Source: Ancylostoma caninum
Taxonomy: Eukaryota; Nematoda; Chromadorea; Rhabditida; Ancylostomatidae
Assembly: GCA_037903475.1 (NCBI GenBank)
Contig: JBAJFG010000347.1
Coordinates: forward strand, 2,604,001-2,668,000
Reading direction: 5' to 3'
Length of the DNA stretch: 64,000 bases
Made by a program: the position numbers and the translations under genes. This document shows, in pieces, positions 48,334-61,640 of this stretch; within the stretch, counting starts at the first letter, position 1; each line of letters starts with the position of its first letter. The notes under the pieces were generated by a model that saw only the letters and a list, made by a program, of their open reading frames with translations, did no database searches and was not told the DNA's origin.

Positions 48334-48711
48334 GGTTGTGCAGTTATAACAGATTCAAAAATCCTAGAAGCTAAGGATACTTCTATGGAAAAATTTTTGT
48401 TCTTTAACCTTAAGAGCAAACCTATAGGCAAAAATCCTGATTTTACAGTGCTCTTTCTCAATTGGGCCCCTCAATTTTCTTCACATAACAGCCGCTGATA
48501 TTTTACAGCCTGCTTAAAACTAGACATTACAAAAACAAATGTTGCTTACACTTTTCTTTTCGTAAATAACAGTTTGGAAGAAACCGTGTAAACGGATACC
48601 AGTACATGCTTAAACTTTTATTACATTGATTTTTGATTAAATGAATAACAATGAAACTCATTTGAACATCAGTTTCATATGGTGGTTCAATACAGGTGTG
48701 ATACACCGAGT

Positions 48712-48717
48712 TTTATT
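48712..48717 (-). terminator. poly(A) signal candidate for tbce
   Basis: An AATAAA on the minus strand lies about 255 bases beyond the tbce stop and about 380 bases before the cyclin Q start. That spacing would suit an operon boundary. A second candidate lies at about 48,617-48,622. Confidence 0.35.
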
Positions 48718-48971
48718 GGAACAGCGGAACAAGTAGGAAAAGATCATGCATTTAGATATATAAAAGGTTATCACATAAAATGTCAATCAAATCATAGGGA
48801 TACAACAGAAACGCGTTTAAACTGACAATGAGTCGATTCATGCCTCATAAGTGCGATATATCAGAGAGGGCAGGAGGAACAAGGCAAATTCTAGGAGAAC
48901 AAGAAGGAACAACAGCAAACAAAAAGTACCCGCAATTTCATCAGTAAAAAGATCAGTAAAATACCCAGACA

Positions 48972-51443
48972 TCACACGGGTACCAGGCGAAGAACATCGT
49001 CAGGTTCAGGTGAATAGAAGTCGAGAGGCCGCATAGGATTATCCAACTCTACTCGATGGCTTCCTTTATCAAGCTCCAATTTCACATTCATTGTACCCAC
49101 AGAGAATACTCTCCCAACCTGAATGAATCGTCAAGATCTAGGAGGCCCGAACAAGTGGATGTTTCAGCGGCATTTACTTACCATTTCGGTTAACTTCTGC
49201 ACAGTTATCGCTAACGGTAGACGTCTTTTCACAGTTTTACCGTCGTAGCATATCGACAGCGACAAGACATCCAATCCCCGACTTTTCGGAGCAGATGCAC
49301 CCGTTCCATGGATCTAGATCAGTGACAAAGTGATCAAAACGGAAATTTGGCCCATTTTGAGCTCAAAGCTACCTTTTTCAGCCTTTCAATATCGTTCAGA
49401 TGATCCGCCTTCACAGCATCTTCAGTAGCAAAATATTTGTCCAAAAATCGAACTTCTGCTGACTGCCTCTCCACAGAACTTACGTCGAAACGATTCAAAT
49501 CGATCAGTTTGGACAGCTTCGCGATCACTACCTAAATTCCAGGGCAAAAGCTTTAGTTGGGAAGTGAAACCTAATTTTTGACCAGCATCAACGGCTATTG
49601 AATGACAATAGAAATGTGGAACAGCCACTGAGGTTCGCGTGCAATGAGCAGACGAATCATATAAAGAGGCTAATTTCCCTGTTAATAACTTGAGAAAACC
49701 CACCTCATGCACATCAATTCCAGGAGCACAGCTCAAATTTTCGCAATCCATGTAGAGAACTGACAGTTTCGGTATCTTTTGAAGTTGATTTATTGAACTC
49801 CACTAAAGTAAGTGGTCCATGAATAAGCATGGTAGAAGTAATAAATTTGAAAAGTTTTGAAAACGCTCACGTCTGAGATCACATTTTCCTTGATGTTCAG
49901 AATACTGAGGCTAGGGAATTGACCTTCGGAAACCAGGAGCTTCTCTATACCACAATCAGCAACACTTAGCTTCTCCAATCTAAAAGTTTATGGCTATCGC
50001 ATAATGGAAAGCAGTACGCTAAAGAAATTTATCTCTAAAGCCAAACTAATATCACGATCTCTGCACTTATACCTGGAAAGATTTCCGGAGATATTGGAAA
50101 GGCATCGCAAAGGATTATTTCCGAGATCGAGACTGGTAATGTTTGCAGATAGATCAGGAACGCGAAAGGTGGACAGTCGATTCGCAACGGCGTACACGCT
50201 TCGTAAACTTGGCAAGAAGTGTAGAATATTAATGGCCTGGAATAAAAGAATTCATTGAGAATAGGAGAATAAACGAATTCATCCCGTATAGGAATGTATA
50301 GGTGTCGCTCCTACACAAAAAAGAACACTCAACACGTTGTAACCCTATAAGCTACTGTAATCCTCATTTCAGCTTCCGTTCATGAGAGTGAACTTTTCTA
50401 GCATTTCCAGCTACACCGCTGAGATCAAGAGGATTATATATTTTTCTTTCGCACCTCATCCAGCTTTCAATATGATAATCAGTAATTATATTATCCGTAA
50501 CATTTTTTAACCATACCGATTCTGAAGTCAGCTCGCAATCACTGACGATCAAGTCGTGCAAATGATCCACATCCTGCCAAGCTGGACCCTGTTTTGCCGG
50601 TTCCATCCGATTTTTCCTGAATACACAATCACTAAAATTCGACTGAATCACAATAATTAATTTTTACATGGCATACATGGAATAAATGGGCCTAAAATAT
50701 TTTGGACATACCGAAGCACCAGCTCTCTGAGAGCAGGAAAGTATTTCAGAATCTCGTGAACGTCGTCCCAGTGCCGAAGAAGATTGTTGAACAAATTCAG
50801 TGATACACATCTTCTAAATGGAGCACAGGTCGCTGGCGGGGGCTTCGCCACGGCGCAACTCTCCAGAACTATATGGCTTAGCCGATGGACATTGCTAAAT
50901 AGAAGTGAAGTGATGGGAACAAGGAATAGAAAAGCTAATTTATAAGTAATTTCGTAGTTATCAAGCAATGGCATACCTTTGTTTCATTGAAGTGGACTGC
51001 ATTCCTACTAATTCTACCGCCTTGCTGCTGACAACAAACACGTTTTCGTCAATATCATCAGCATACCGTCTCAGAATTGCCGTCAGCAAATCAACTCCAG
51101 GGCAAACGTTTTGAATTTTAACCAATGATCCTCCTTTCGGGGCACTAAAGGTTAAACCGTTGGTAAAATGAATTTCGAAAAATATTAACTGGAATCAAAT
51201 CCATTAATTCAGAAGGAATGAAAGTGAGAACATGAATAATCAGAAAAGCTAAAAAAAGAACTTGAAAGTAACCAACCAAGTTGTAAAGTACCGCACGCCA
51301 TTTACAAGTCCATCATGCTTTCCACGATGTGGATCGTCCCATTCGACACCAATCCAGACTCCGGCGTGACCTTCTACATTACCGACATATCGTACGGTGG
51401 CTCCGTAACCTCCGACTGCCACTCGATCACCCACTTGAGCCAT
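48972..51443 (-). CDS. tbce: tubulin-specific chaperone E
   Basis: TBCE binds alpha-tubulin and, with cofactors C and D, assembles or dissociates tubulin dimers in the cytosol. Ten exons: 51443-51277, 51144-50977, 50894-50712, 50631-50517, 50236-50073, 49979-49871, 49802-49704, 49531-49373, 49313-49182, 49118-48972, giving 480 aa, slightly shorter than the human protein. Domains in order: an N-terminal CAP-Gly domain (residues about 5-80) with the signature GKHDG and VWIGVEWDDP, which binds the tubulin C-terminal tail; leucine-rich repeats (about 110-340; for example ITSLDLGNNPL, LSILNIKENVISDWSSINQL); and a C-terminal ubiquitin-like domain (about 400-480; LPLAITVQKLTEMVGRVFSV). All phases agree. 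It lies between an SLC41 gene and cyclin Q on the same strand. Confidence 0.94.
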
Positions 51444-51499
51444 ATCTTTGGAAGTCGTTCACCTTAACCATTGCACTTGATGGACCTGCATATTTTGCA

Positions 51500-52753
51500 T
51501 GATAGGTGGTACGTTTTGGAGTGGCAGGTAGTTGCAACCAAATGCAGTAGCAATTGAACTTTTGGCTCAGAGATTTACTACGTGGAAAAGGCTCCTTACC
51601 TATCACTACTCTGAGAACAGAATATATGGAAGATACTGTTCAAACACGGGAATATTGCAGGCATAGGTAAAGAGTAGCTTCTCCAAATTAGTTCCCACTT
51701 TAAGGGTTTATGCGAGCACGGCGTTACATTTACTTTAATATCTCCTACAACTGAAGATGGCATTACCTAATTAATTAAACAAAATTCATTACGATGAAAA
51801 CACGCAGAGCCAAATTTTCACTAAAATGTGAAGCATAATTGCTATTGGTTATAAAGTCTTTGTCCTAAATCCTGAAAATCCACATCCAGTCTAGCCCTGG
51901 ACGAAGTAATGCCTTTGCTCTCTCTAAATGCTCTGCTGCATAGGGTAAACTATGCAGCATGCTCAACGTGCGAGATGAACCTGGCAGTCCTTGCACGCCT
52001 AGTGCAGCTGGCAGCTGTCACAACCTGTTGTTCTTCATATGGTCATGTGACTACTACCTCACTTTAATAGCTGACTAATTTATCCAGAACAAAAAACCTG
52101 GAGAACGCCTAAGAAGCAATTTCCTGAGAAAAGCCAACAGAAATTCGCAAGAATTCACCAGCTTGTTATAGTTATGAGAAAAAAAACGAAGTGAAAAAAA
52201 ACCAGTACGAACTTTCTGTGAGCTGCACTCGATCATACAGATTTTGGCCACGTATGCAGAAATGTTGATTTTTTATGCACCTGAAACAATGCTAACTCTT
52301 TTAACAACTACTGAACGCTTCAATTTCAGCACTAGTAGGAAATCCTTGAGCTGTCAAACTTGAACTTGACAATAGAATGAACGAATCACCTTTTATTACC
52401 CCGTATAAAACAATATCTGGTCATAAATAAGGTACTTTCTGGAGAAAAATTAAATTATGCTAGCTATATTAATACGATTTGTACAGAAATCTAAATCACA
52501 GGATAAATATGTGAATCATGATCATAATCGGTTTCCATTAAAATGACTAAACGGTACAATTGATCACAAATGCATAACAGTACAGGTATTAGAAAAATGA
52601 TTATTGAGAGAAAAGAGGACATATTCGATCCAATACAGTATATCAGACGAAGAATATGAGAGGTCGCATTAACAGATAAAGTTATGGTTAAAGTTAAATA
52701 TGGCCTTGTGACCTAGTTAAGCAATAACTATACTACATGAAAGTATTAGATTG
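51500..52753. other. gap between slc41 and tbce, no gene seen
   Basis: This 1.3-kb AT-rich stretch lies between the two minus-strand genes. A possible acceptor (AAATATGCAG on the minus strand, about 51,487-51,496) precedes tbce. I recognise no coding exon or repeat. Confidence 0.4.
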
Positions 52754-55700
52754 TTAGGTTACTAATATTTCTTTCGAATCGATTTTGTCAAGGAACAAGA
52801 ACAACAAAAACAGTAGTAGTGTACCCAAAACATCCCCAAGAGCTGTCAAATACGGTATTGCTGAATTATCTGGATTGATCCGCCACGTCCACATCACCGC
52901 AACCATATACTGGCAGACGTACAGTAGTATCACAACCTAATAAACACTTATCAGAGCGAGAGAGCAAACAAATGATAAAATGTTCGTGAAAATAGAACGT
53001 CTTCCATCAAGCACACTGGTGATAACTTTAATAAGCGCAGTGGAACCTTGGTATGAAACCCTATGGTGAAAATCGCAGGCCAGCGTAATACAACAGGCAA
53101 GCTGTAGCCGAAATGATCCATAAGAAAGGGAAAGAGAAAGAAACTAACTTGTGTAAGAGCGGCAATAAGGTAGAGACTAGTGAATAAAGCACCATGTGGA
53201 GGAACAATGGATCCGAAGTGAAACACGCGAATGAGCCAGTTAAACGCGATATGTCCAGGCACAACAAGGAACAACAGAACACGAGCGGATCGTGAATCAG
53301 TATCTAAAATCATGAAGATAAATCCGTTCTGATGGTCGATTATATAGTAGTAGAAAAAATAGGATACCTTTACTGAAGAAAGCACGCTTAAAGCTATGGA
53401 ACCGTTGTATAACCCATCCATCGGGTAGTTCTCCTAGTGTTGCACTCTGGTGAAAATACGTGGAAAGGCGACTAGCCTGCACAGCGGCTAGGTTACCACC
53501 AACTCCTGAAATTGTAAGTTTACTAATTGATAGAAACGGAGAGCGATGCGGAAATCTACTAACCATTGATCACAGGTTGGAATATTGCCACATTAGGGTA
53601 TTGTTGAATAGCGTTTTCCAGAATGAAACCACCTCCACTACTCATCAACATAGCAAAGATAATAGGAGACCAACCATCGGATAAAACCTTGAAAATGCAA
53701 CGATGGTTAATTTCAGCAGTTCAGTCCGACATCGTCAAAATAAGGACAATCAATATGCCCAGGGCGAGAGTAAAAAAGCAGGACGTTTCACAAGATGAAT
53801 GAAAATCGACGAGTAATGAGACACAACAAAGCGGTTAAGAAACTTCATAGAAAACAAAGGGTAGACATCACCTTATCTACTAAAACTGTTGTTGAAAAAC
53901 TCCTTCTAACTGATGATGAAACGTTTTAAAGTATCAAAACAGACACTTCAATAATATAAGAGTTCGGCCTACGTTCATTCACTCTTTAGCTATAAAACTG
54001 GTATTTTAGGAAGACTTTAAACAATTCTACTGATCATTTCTGAGCTAACACTCTTTCTTTTCCAAAATGCTGGTGTGAAACTCCCGGAAAAGAATTAAAA
54101 AACGCTGAAAAAATCACGCACCTCTTTCGCTCCATCATCGCGCAGGGCCAAACGAATCCATATAGGTGCAATTAATAGAAGCACGATTATAATTGTAACA
54201 TTCAACCAGGATTCCGTGAGATGAGCTTCGAGAAATACACTACCAAACATTGATAGGACCGCCAAAGTAGTTAAATCACCTTAACGGTGAAATTCGTTAA
54301 TGTCCGCAGAATTCTTTCTCCTCCATTCATATTGCACACAAACCTAGCGAAGCAGCAATGGGAGTGGCAACGTTGTCTGGATTGATATCGTATTTTCTAG
54401 AGAAGATAACAACCATAGCCATAAGTATACTGAGGATAAGTGATGCACAACAAGCGGTTGCCAATGAAGACGCGCAAAGCAGAGCTGCATGCGACCAATC
54501 GAGCTGAAATGAAGCTACATAGGATCATGTCGCAATTGTGGTAACTCGAAAAGGATCTATTGGCCAGAGAATACCCCCATGAGGGATACATATGGGGATG
54601 TACATTACCAACCACATTCGCTAAAATCGAATTACAGCGAAATATTAGACGTCCGCAACAGAAACGGCGGTGAAGTTAGAGACCTAGCACTTCAAGCACT
54701 CCACAACCTTGAACCGTAGCTTAACATCAGATGATGCACAAAGATGAAGTAAACATGTTGTGGCGTTAAAACTAATTGCTTGACAACGTCGGCTTAAATA
54801 TCTTAGAATTAGCAGTAATGTTTCGTATAAGAGCCATTCCTCTAGATAATATCAGGTATGGTAGTCATTCGTTGTACGATCACATCTGCTCCTCTTTACT
54901 TCTTACTCGATTGGTCATGCACATAACAGTTGTTAACATGTGTTGCACTGCATACTGTACGTGTTAAGGTCTGACGGCGGTAAGCGCCGGAAGCTTACTC
55001 GAATAAAAAAAATAACACAGAAGCTCTCATCGGACACTGATAAGGAAGATAAAAATGTTTTGTTCATTGCTTAGTAGGAAAGAAGAATATGGCGGTCAAA
55101 TAGTAAACAAGAATTCAAAATGTAGTGAAAGGAGAACCTGTCCTCGAGGGATCCAAGCCAAGGCCATCGCAAAGGCTGACGCCAGGAAAGCGATGACTGT
55201 CGCTTGTACTTGAATCAGAGCCAAATTCGACAAAACCACCTCCCGTCGCTGAGTTGGATTGTCAAGATGACCCAGGTTAGCCTGAAACAGCTTTTCGTTG
55301 CAGTTCATAAAGAAAACAATGCATAACACATCACTTATTGGAAGATGGATGTTGAAGGATACAAAATCAACTAACCAACGTCGAAAGTCGACTAGCCAAA
55401 GTCATTTCCAAGTTCCCTTTCAGTCCTAGCAGTGCAGGAACGAGGATGAAAATTTCCGGCACTTCCTTGAAAAGTTTCCAGTGCTGTACAATGTCAAGCA
55501 CAACACCAGCACAGACCATCCCAACACCAGCGATCGAGAAAGGGAATACTACCTGAACGAATTATTTCAAATGAATAACTGTGAGCGGAAGAAGCCTAGA
55601 GGACACAATAATTTGCAGACCTCAAGGGATTTCTGTGGTTAAATGAATTGTGACCGAAATATACATCAAGGTATGTGTATGTATATCAATCGAAGTGAAA

Positions 55701-56536
55701 AATCGAAATATGAACTTCCTACGAGCACGAAATTTAGAGGCAAATACATGGAGCAAACTATTGTTAATTTGCGATTGACAAGAAAAGTCAAAAAAAAAAT
55801 ACTATATTCTCATAGAGGGGCTGACCGAACTACTGGAACACGGCAAAGGAGAAGAACTCCATAGAAAACATGTGGGATTTCCCCTCTCATTTATTTCTGA
55901 TCCCGAATAGAAGTTACTGTGATGATGTATGCAGGGAGGCATCCACAAAACAATTAATGTACTTAGAAAACGAGTAAAGAACACATAACATGATTTACCA
56001 CGATAAAGTGGGTCTATCTTTTATAAATTTCAGAGTTTCCGGTGCACAAAACGGTTGCAAAAAAGGAAAGAATGTGGTGCACCCTTTCCCGGCGAATACC
56101 GTCCAGTGAAGAGAAGAATAATCCCCGCTGCTTTAGCAATTTCTTTAGCACTTTTCTGAACGAAATTTCAGAGGAAAGCAATTTAAAAAAAGAAACTTGA
56201 AGAGCATAATTATTAAAGATGATTAGGGTAACAACAAACAATACGAAAGTTAAAACTAAAAACAAGCACGGATTGATACATAAAAGAGAACACTCACTTG
56301 GAAAAACAAGAGATAACTCGATTCCGCAGCTGGTACAACGACATGACTCTCTATTTCATGAGGGGCATTCGTAGCAGGAGCGCCATCGTGATATGATTGC
56401 TTAGGCCTTAAAAAATGAGCTGGTCTTGAAGAAAACTCAACCCGCAACAAGACAACCGCTAGAAAGGGACCCACTCGGAATTTGGTGGAACCTCATCCTG
56501 GAACCGTTCATACGGAGGGTCGAGACCCCCAGCCAT
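52754..56536 (-). CDS. SLC41-family magnesium transporter
   Basis: SLC41 proteins are MgtE-related membrane carriers that move Mg2+, often by Na+ exchange at the plasma membrane. Ten exons: 56536-56514, 56406-56298, 55552-55376, 55281-55138, 54503-54344, 54279-54122, 53687-53564, 53505-53368, 53303-53149, 52936-52754, about 456 aa. Both family hallmarks are present: [20 protein letters not shown] in the first half and [18 protein letters not shown] in the second, the two repeated MgtE-like halves. Other matches are [53 protein letters not shown] and [14 protein letters not shown]. Multiple hydrophobic helices fit about ten transmembrane segments. The first two exons (MAGGLDPP joined to KQSYHDGAP) are the least certain part. 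Which SLC41 paralogue it matches is not resolved. Confidence 0.92.
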
Positions 56537-56597
56537 TGGCAGGTTTAGGCTTTCGCTTGAGAATGATGGCTTTGGTTTGAACTACGTTCACACTGAT

Positions 56598-56611
56598 CTC
56601 TGTAAAAATAG
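56598..56611 (-). promoter_or_regulatory. acceptor upstream of slc41, possible SL2-type site
   Basis: On the minus strand TCTATTTTTACAG precedes a 63-base leader to the ATG at 56,536. It lies about 230 bases after the NAA10 stop codon, a spacing typical of downstream operon genes in nematodes. Whether SL1 or SL2 is used cannot be read from DNA. Confidence 0.5.
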
Positions 56612-56832
56612 ATTAGGGGATGAGATACAATAATACAATCAATAATGGACGATCAACATTTGATTTCATACACTGATAAATTATTAGTAAACCTATTTAT
56701 CCATAGACTATGCATATAACGAAAACAAGACAAAGACAATAAGTGTGACACATCAACGAAGTTAAAGTAAAACAACACTACTGAAGAGATCGGCATTAAA
56801 ATACCAATACCCAGAGCGATAAATATCACAAA

Positions 56833-59439
56833 TTACTGCCTGTTCTTCTTTTTATCCTCGTTCGATTTAACGGCGAAAAATGACTCTCTGTCAGCTGGTT
56901 CAATATTGTTCTCAGTCGCGAATTGAACCAAGCATCGTTTCATGGCATAGGCGTCCTCCCCGTCAGCATAGTACCTGAAGGAGTCATCCAAAATGAGGAA
57001 AAGCGTTAATTAGAGAAGTGCAAAGAAAATGAATACTGAAAAATCACAAGAGTGATCTAGACGCATCACTAGTTGCTAGTAGTGAACGCAAAAAAAGAGG
57101 GAAGGGGGGAGCGGGGAGAGAACTGAGAACTTTAATCTATACTGTCTTTGTGTCATTCCCGTCGCCGACTTATATTGATTCGATGAAAATGGCAAATTCT
57201 GGGAGCACGCTCACCTGCCTATGCATTACTGCTTTCAATAGTTCCTCATTCGAGAAGCCTAGGTGGAGGCGGCAATTTACAGTGAGCAACATTTCAGCAG
57301 TTGATTCACAAAAAACCGAGTTTCTCACTTGAAAGTGGAACAAATTTGATTCAGAGGTCATTAGATCAGCTAGAATTTCACAAGAATCCACTAGACGTGC
57401 AAAAGATTGTGAACACATGCTATCTGCAACTGGAAGTGTTAAACAGCTGGGAAATTCACGCCAACTGTTTGGTGAATTTCAATCGCGCGTGGGATTATAT
57501 GGTGAGACTCACAATAATAACTGCATATGCACAGAAACAACAATAACTCATGCCGAACTACTTTTTGAAAACCAAAAAAGACGAGAACGCTAAATAAACG
57601 GACGGCAAACACGCCTGCACTGCCCAACACGCTAATGATGTGATTTTCGCTCTCCTAGCTCTTGAAAAGTAAAACTATGGAAATTTAAACAGGGTGTTAG
57701 CATGCAACAATTAATGTTCATAGAAACGCAGTGAGACAACATGAAGTCTCAATATAACTTCACCACTTACGTACACGAGAAAACAACGAAAACATAACAA
57801 CTTACTTTGGCTCCACCTCGCTGGCAGTAAACTTGAGTGTATTTTGATAGAGATTCAGCGCTGCTCTGTTGCTCACACGAACATGGAGGGAAACGTAACG
57901 AGCATTAAATGTCTCAATCATAGCACGTGCTGTCTGGTCCATAAGTTTTTGTGCGAGACCTGTAAATGTTAGAGCGGAGTCTAACCATCGGAATGTAACG
58001 CACTCAAATCCGTATCAGCGCCGTGATACCGCTACAAATTAGTCTTCGAAAAATCGAACACAAGCATGAAATAACACTCAAATACTCGGACCACCACGCA
58101 CAATCGGTCTGATACCAATATGAGATCAGAACTTGAAGAAAACCAACCTAGCCGCCTATACGATCGTTTCACTGCCAAAGATGTGATATGCCCATGTGGT
58201 TCTTCATCGGGATCTTCTTCCATTTTTGCTAGCACGTATCCAACGACATTGCCCTGCAAAACGCTTCAAGTTGTAATACGTATTGCATTTCTAAATTGAA
58301 ATGAAGACTAATATAATGGGTTAGATCTCAGTCAAGAAGTATACGGGTATGCTATGGGAGCAAATTTTCAAGAAATGTTGATTTGAAGCTCTATTTGAAA
58401 CCTAAAAATAGAACTGATTGACTCGCGAATTAGATTTCATGACAAGCATGGAACTGGCTTCCTAGTGATGTACAACGGTCAATGCAAGAGAATGGATTTG
58501 CAAACAAAGCCACTTTTGTAAAGGCGAAGCAACAAAAAAGTGTGTGTCATTTTCGCATCAACCAGTAAGTGCAGTGCTGCTGTGCTTATTGCAGTGTGAA
58601 ACATTTAGCAAAGAAAACAGAGAAGAAGTATAACAGCTACAAAAATCGAGAGAATTTCTAAAAAGAGATCGAAAAATGGAAATTCCACACATTTCACTAC
58701 CCCATCCCCATTTAATCATTCGAAAAAAAAAAGGCGCCAGCTGTTGGGAAATGACTGTACAACCATTCTACTCCTAATTCCAACCAAAATCGATGACAAA
58801 GAGCACAGCGGCGGTGTAAGAGTATAGAATGGCATTACATGTACACAGCTGTTTGGCAATACGATGACCTCAAATCCAGCTTACAAACCCAGATCCAACA
58901 GACAAGCGGGCAACGAGAAGAATCAAACAAGAGTTCGTGATGGGGAAAGAAATTCTCTCAATTTGCATTGATTATTCAGAGTCAAGACGTTGACTGCGTG
59001 CAGCAGTTTGCTGGATGGTTTGTGAACCACATAAGATTCTTGGGATGATTTATAGGCTCGCAAGCTCTAAATTCTGAAACCTTCACGGAAATAATAAACG
59101 CAGAAACTAGCAGCACTACATGAAATCTACGATTCAAGCACCTTTCCTTGAATAACACTGTTGGAGAGGGCGTCTGATAAGAGGCACTCCTTCTATGGAA
59201 GAAATCAATAAGTAAACAAGTGGTGAAGACCCCAACTACCAGTGAAAAGTTAAGAATTAGAAGTAAAGCAAACAAAAAAACTATGTAGATACCTTGTGAT
59301 CTTCTGCTACGTAGGACAGCTGAGGCCACGTGAGTGCGTGATAGAAATAATACTTCATCTGGTAATTTTCGGGCAGACACATGAGATTGGCATGTTGAGT
59401 GTTTATCAAGTCTTCTGGACGAGCGCACCGGATATTCAT
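56833..59439 (-). CDS. naa-10: N-alpha-acetyltransferase 10, NatA catalytic subunit
   Basis: NAA10 (ARD1), with NAA15, acetylates the N-termini of nascent proteins at the ribosome. Four exons (59439-59293, 58253-58148, 57959-57806, 56974-56833) give 182 aa. The start [11 protein letters not shown] is characteristic. The GNAT fold follows: [57 protein letters not shown] (acetyl-CoA pyrophosphate loop, R-R-x-G-x-A), [30 protein letters not shown] and [11 protein letters not shown]. The C-terminal tail is short (ends EDKKKNRQ) compared with the longer acidic tail of vertebrate NAA10. It is the first of the four-gene minus-strand row. The start is fixed by an acceptor 7 bases upstream. Confidence 0.96.
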
Positions 59440-59462
59440 GGCGGGTCTGAAAGAGGTAGAGC
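59440..59462 (-). promoter_or_regulatory. spliced-leader acceptor of naa-10
   Basis: On the minus strand CTACCTCTTTCAG ends 7 bases before the ATG. This pattern marks a trans-spliced 5' end, here of the first gene of the row. Confidence 0.7.
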
Positions 59463-60088
59463 GATTGTCGTGTTGGAAAGGGACTTTGGAACAAAGTAAA
59501 CACGGTCAGAAGTTCAGATAATCCATAATAGAGCGCACAATTATGGCAGATAGAGTATAGACAGAGAAATGCATGGCACATGAACAATGTATACACATCA
59601 TGAGATGGAGAAAAGGAGGAATTTCAAGACAAACAGAACTATTTGGGGAGAAATTGCGCGATATCGCGTCTGCAGGCGGTATTTCTAGATGAATCCCTCT
59701 TCCAAAGGATTAGAAGGAGTTGTTACTTCTCCTGCAGACCTTGTGCGAGAAAACTGATGAGGAAGCCAGAGCATAGCAGGGCCAGAACAACTCAAAATTA
59801 CAGCGAACCTCATTCCCGAACTCAACACTCAACTCACAGGTAGCGTGGGTCCCGAAACGATTCCATGCGCGCAGTCGATCAATTTCGGACCAAGAATTAG
59901 GCCCCGGCGCTTCGAATTTTTTCCCCGTTCCTTTCCTCTTTTCTTTCATTCCTGCTTTGATTCCACAGCAGAAATCTTCTTTTTCCTAGTCCCACAACCT
60001 CCACGGTCATTTGTTTCGGGGTGTTAACGTTTGCAGCAAATTTTACTCATTTGAATGTCTTCGTGATGGGGTTTCGCAATAATTTCTC

Positions 60089-60162
60089 ACTCGTATCTAA
60101 ATCTACATCTGTCTGCGCGCGGCGCGCCCCATGGACCAACGCTAAAGCGGCGCGAAATTCAA
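60089..60162. repeat. left member of an inverted GC-rich end pair
   Basis: ACTCGTATCTAAATCTACAT followed by CTGTCTGCGCGCGGCGCGCC, CATGGACCAACGCT and GCGAAATTCAA is repeated in inverse at 62,948-63,021. Homology stops sharply at ACTCG on the outer side. It could be the terminal inverted repeat of a 2.9-kb element or one of two solo repeats. Confidence 0.75.
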
Positions 60163-60540
60163 AAACATGCTAGAATCTAAGTGTCTGAAGTGGTTTTCGT
60201 AACAGTAGAAACAAATCAATGACAATGGATGCTTGTGAAGGGTCGCACTCGAAGTATTCGACGACACATTTGCATTCGTGGGGAATATTGCAACCTTCCA
60301 AACTTAGTCGACCTTCGATTGTAACCACGCAATACTTTCGCTAAGTCGTTGTGGATCATTTTGCGATAGCTAAAACGACCCTATTTCTGCTCAGAAATTT
60401 GAGGGCTAGCTTGGTAGAGTTTTGAATACAGACGTTGTGTGCTTAAACACTTGATAGTGAACTATACTAGTACAGTGCTGGAGTAATGCGTTGAAGACAT
60501 TCGGAGTGAGATTCTCCATGCCTCATGAACAGGGGTGTGC

Positions 60541-60640
60541 GGAATTTTCCGTTTTCCGTTTTACGCTTTCCGTTTTCCGCCCATTTTTGGCCTTCCGTTT
60601 TACGTTTTACGTTTTACGGGTTTTTGACCCGGAAAACGGA
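60541..60640. repeat. CGTTTT(A/C)CG minisatellite, copy 1
   Basis: Tandem CCGTTTTCCGTTTTACG units are split by a CGCCCATTTTTGGCCTT spacer. A nearly identical block, spacer included, recurs at 61,558-61,640 in the same orientation. Confidence 0.85.
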
Positions 60641-61557
60641 AAATCCCGGAAAATTATGAAAGAGGAGGGGTGGTTGTTTTTTGCGAACATGTATCCCGAC
60701 TCTGAAGAGGATTCACGCGTTTCGATGTAAAATGTGCATCAGTTCACAGCAATGGCGCCGAAAATGACGTCCAAACGCCATTTATGAAACTCGAACTATT
60801 TTGTTTGACTTTTTTGGCCTTCATCATTGCTCCAAATATGCCATACGAGTGCCGTGCTCTCCTCGAAATTTCTAAAAAAAAGTTCCGCAGAAATGTGAGG
60901 TGAACTGACATAAAATTTCCATGAGACTGTGACGTGTCATGGTAAGAGCTCAAGCATTCTTGCAAAGCAACGCATGATGTAGACTTTCTTTCAACCCGAC
61001 AGAAGCATAAGGCTACTTTGTACTTGACACTGTTTCAAGCAAATTATGATCCCCGTCCCCACACTGGCACCGCTGGCGCCTGATGTTTTGCGTAATGTTT
61101 GGCCTGCTTGTGTTTCACGTTCTCCCACATACTGTTCTCCTTCTCCTTCCTGCACCGCTAACTGGCTCTAACGGGATCCTTTGTGAATAACCTGATCCTT
61201 CTCAGATTCCAAACGCATTAGCTACCGTAGTTGCCTTCTTGTCTGAATTTTTGCAGAATAGGTCTGCTCCAGAATAAAGGAAAGGAGGCGCACTTCTCTT
61301 ATTTTACACCTTCTCGTCTACTCAAACATTCAGTGAGGAGGCTACCCATTGATTTTATAACTCTGATAATCCCTCATAACTCGATGAAGGACGAATACTC
61401 CTCGATCTATCTATATTCTAGGCGTTTGAAGTAAGCACCATCAGTAGACTTGAAGTTACTTAATAAATTGAAAGCGTCACCACTCATGCTTATGAAGAAG
61501 ACACCAAGAGAATCCAATGTTGAAGAGGTCTTTTGGTCACAAACCTATGCTCGGGCA

Positions 61558-61640
61558 AAATTTTCCGTTTTCCGTTTTACGCTTTCCGTTTTCCGCCCAT
61601 TTTTGGCCTTCCGTTTTCCGTTTTACGTTTTACGGGATTT
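61558..61640. repeat. CGTTTT(A/C)CG minisatellite, copy 2
   Basis: This is the direct copy of the block at 60,541-60,640, with the same internal spacer. The short left flank differs (CGGGCAAAATTTTCC against GTGCGGAATTTTCC) but shares GGAATTTTCC-like bases. Confidence 0.85.

Noticed and set aside
58982..59596. 204-residue minus-strand frame
   Set aside because: It overlaps the first naa-10 exon in a different phase; the naa-10 phase has the conserved NAA10 sequence.
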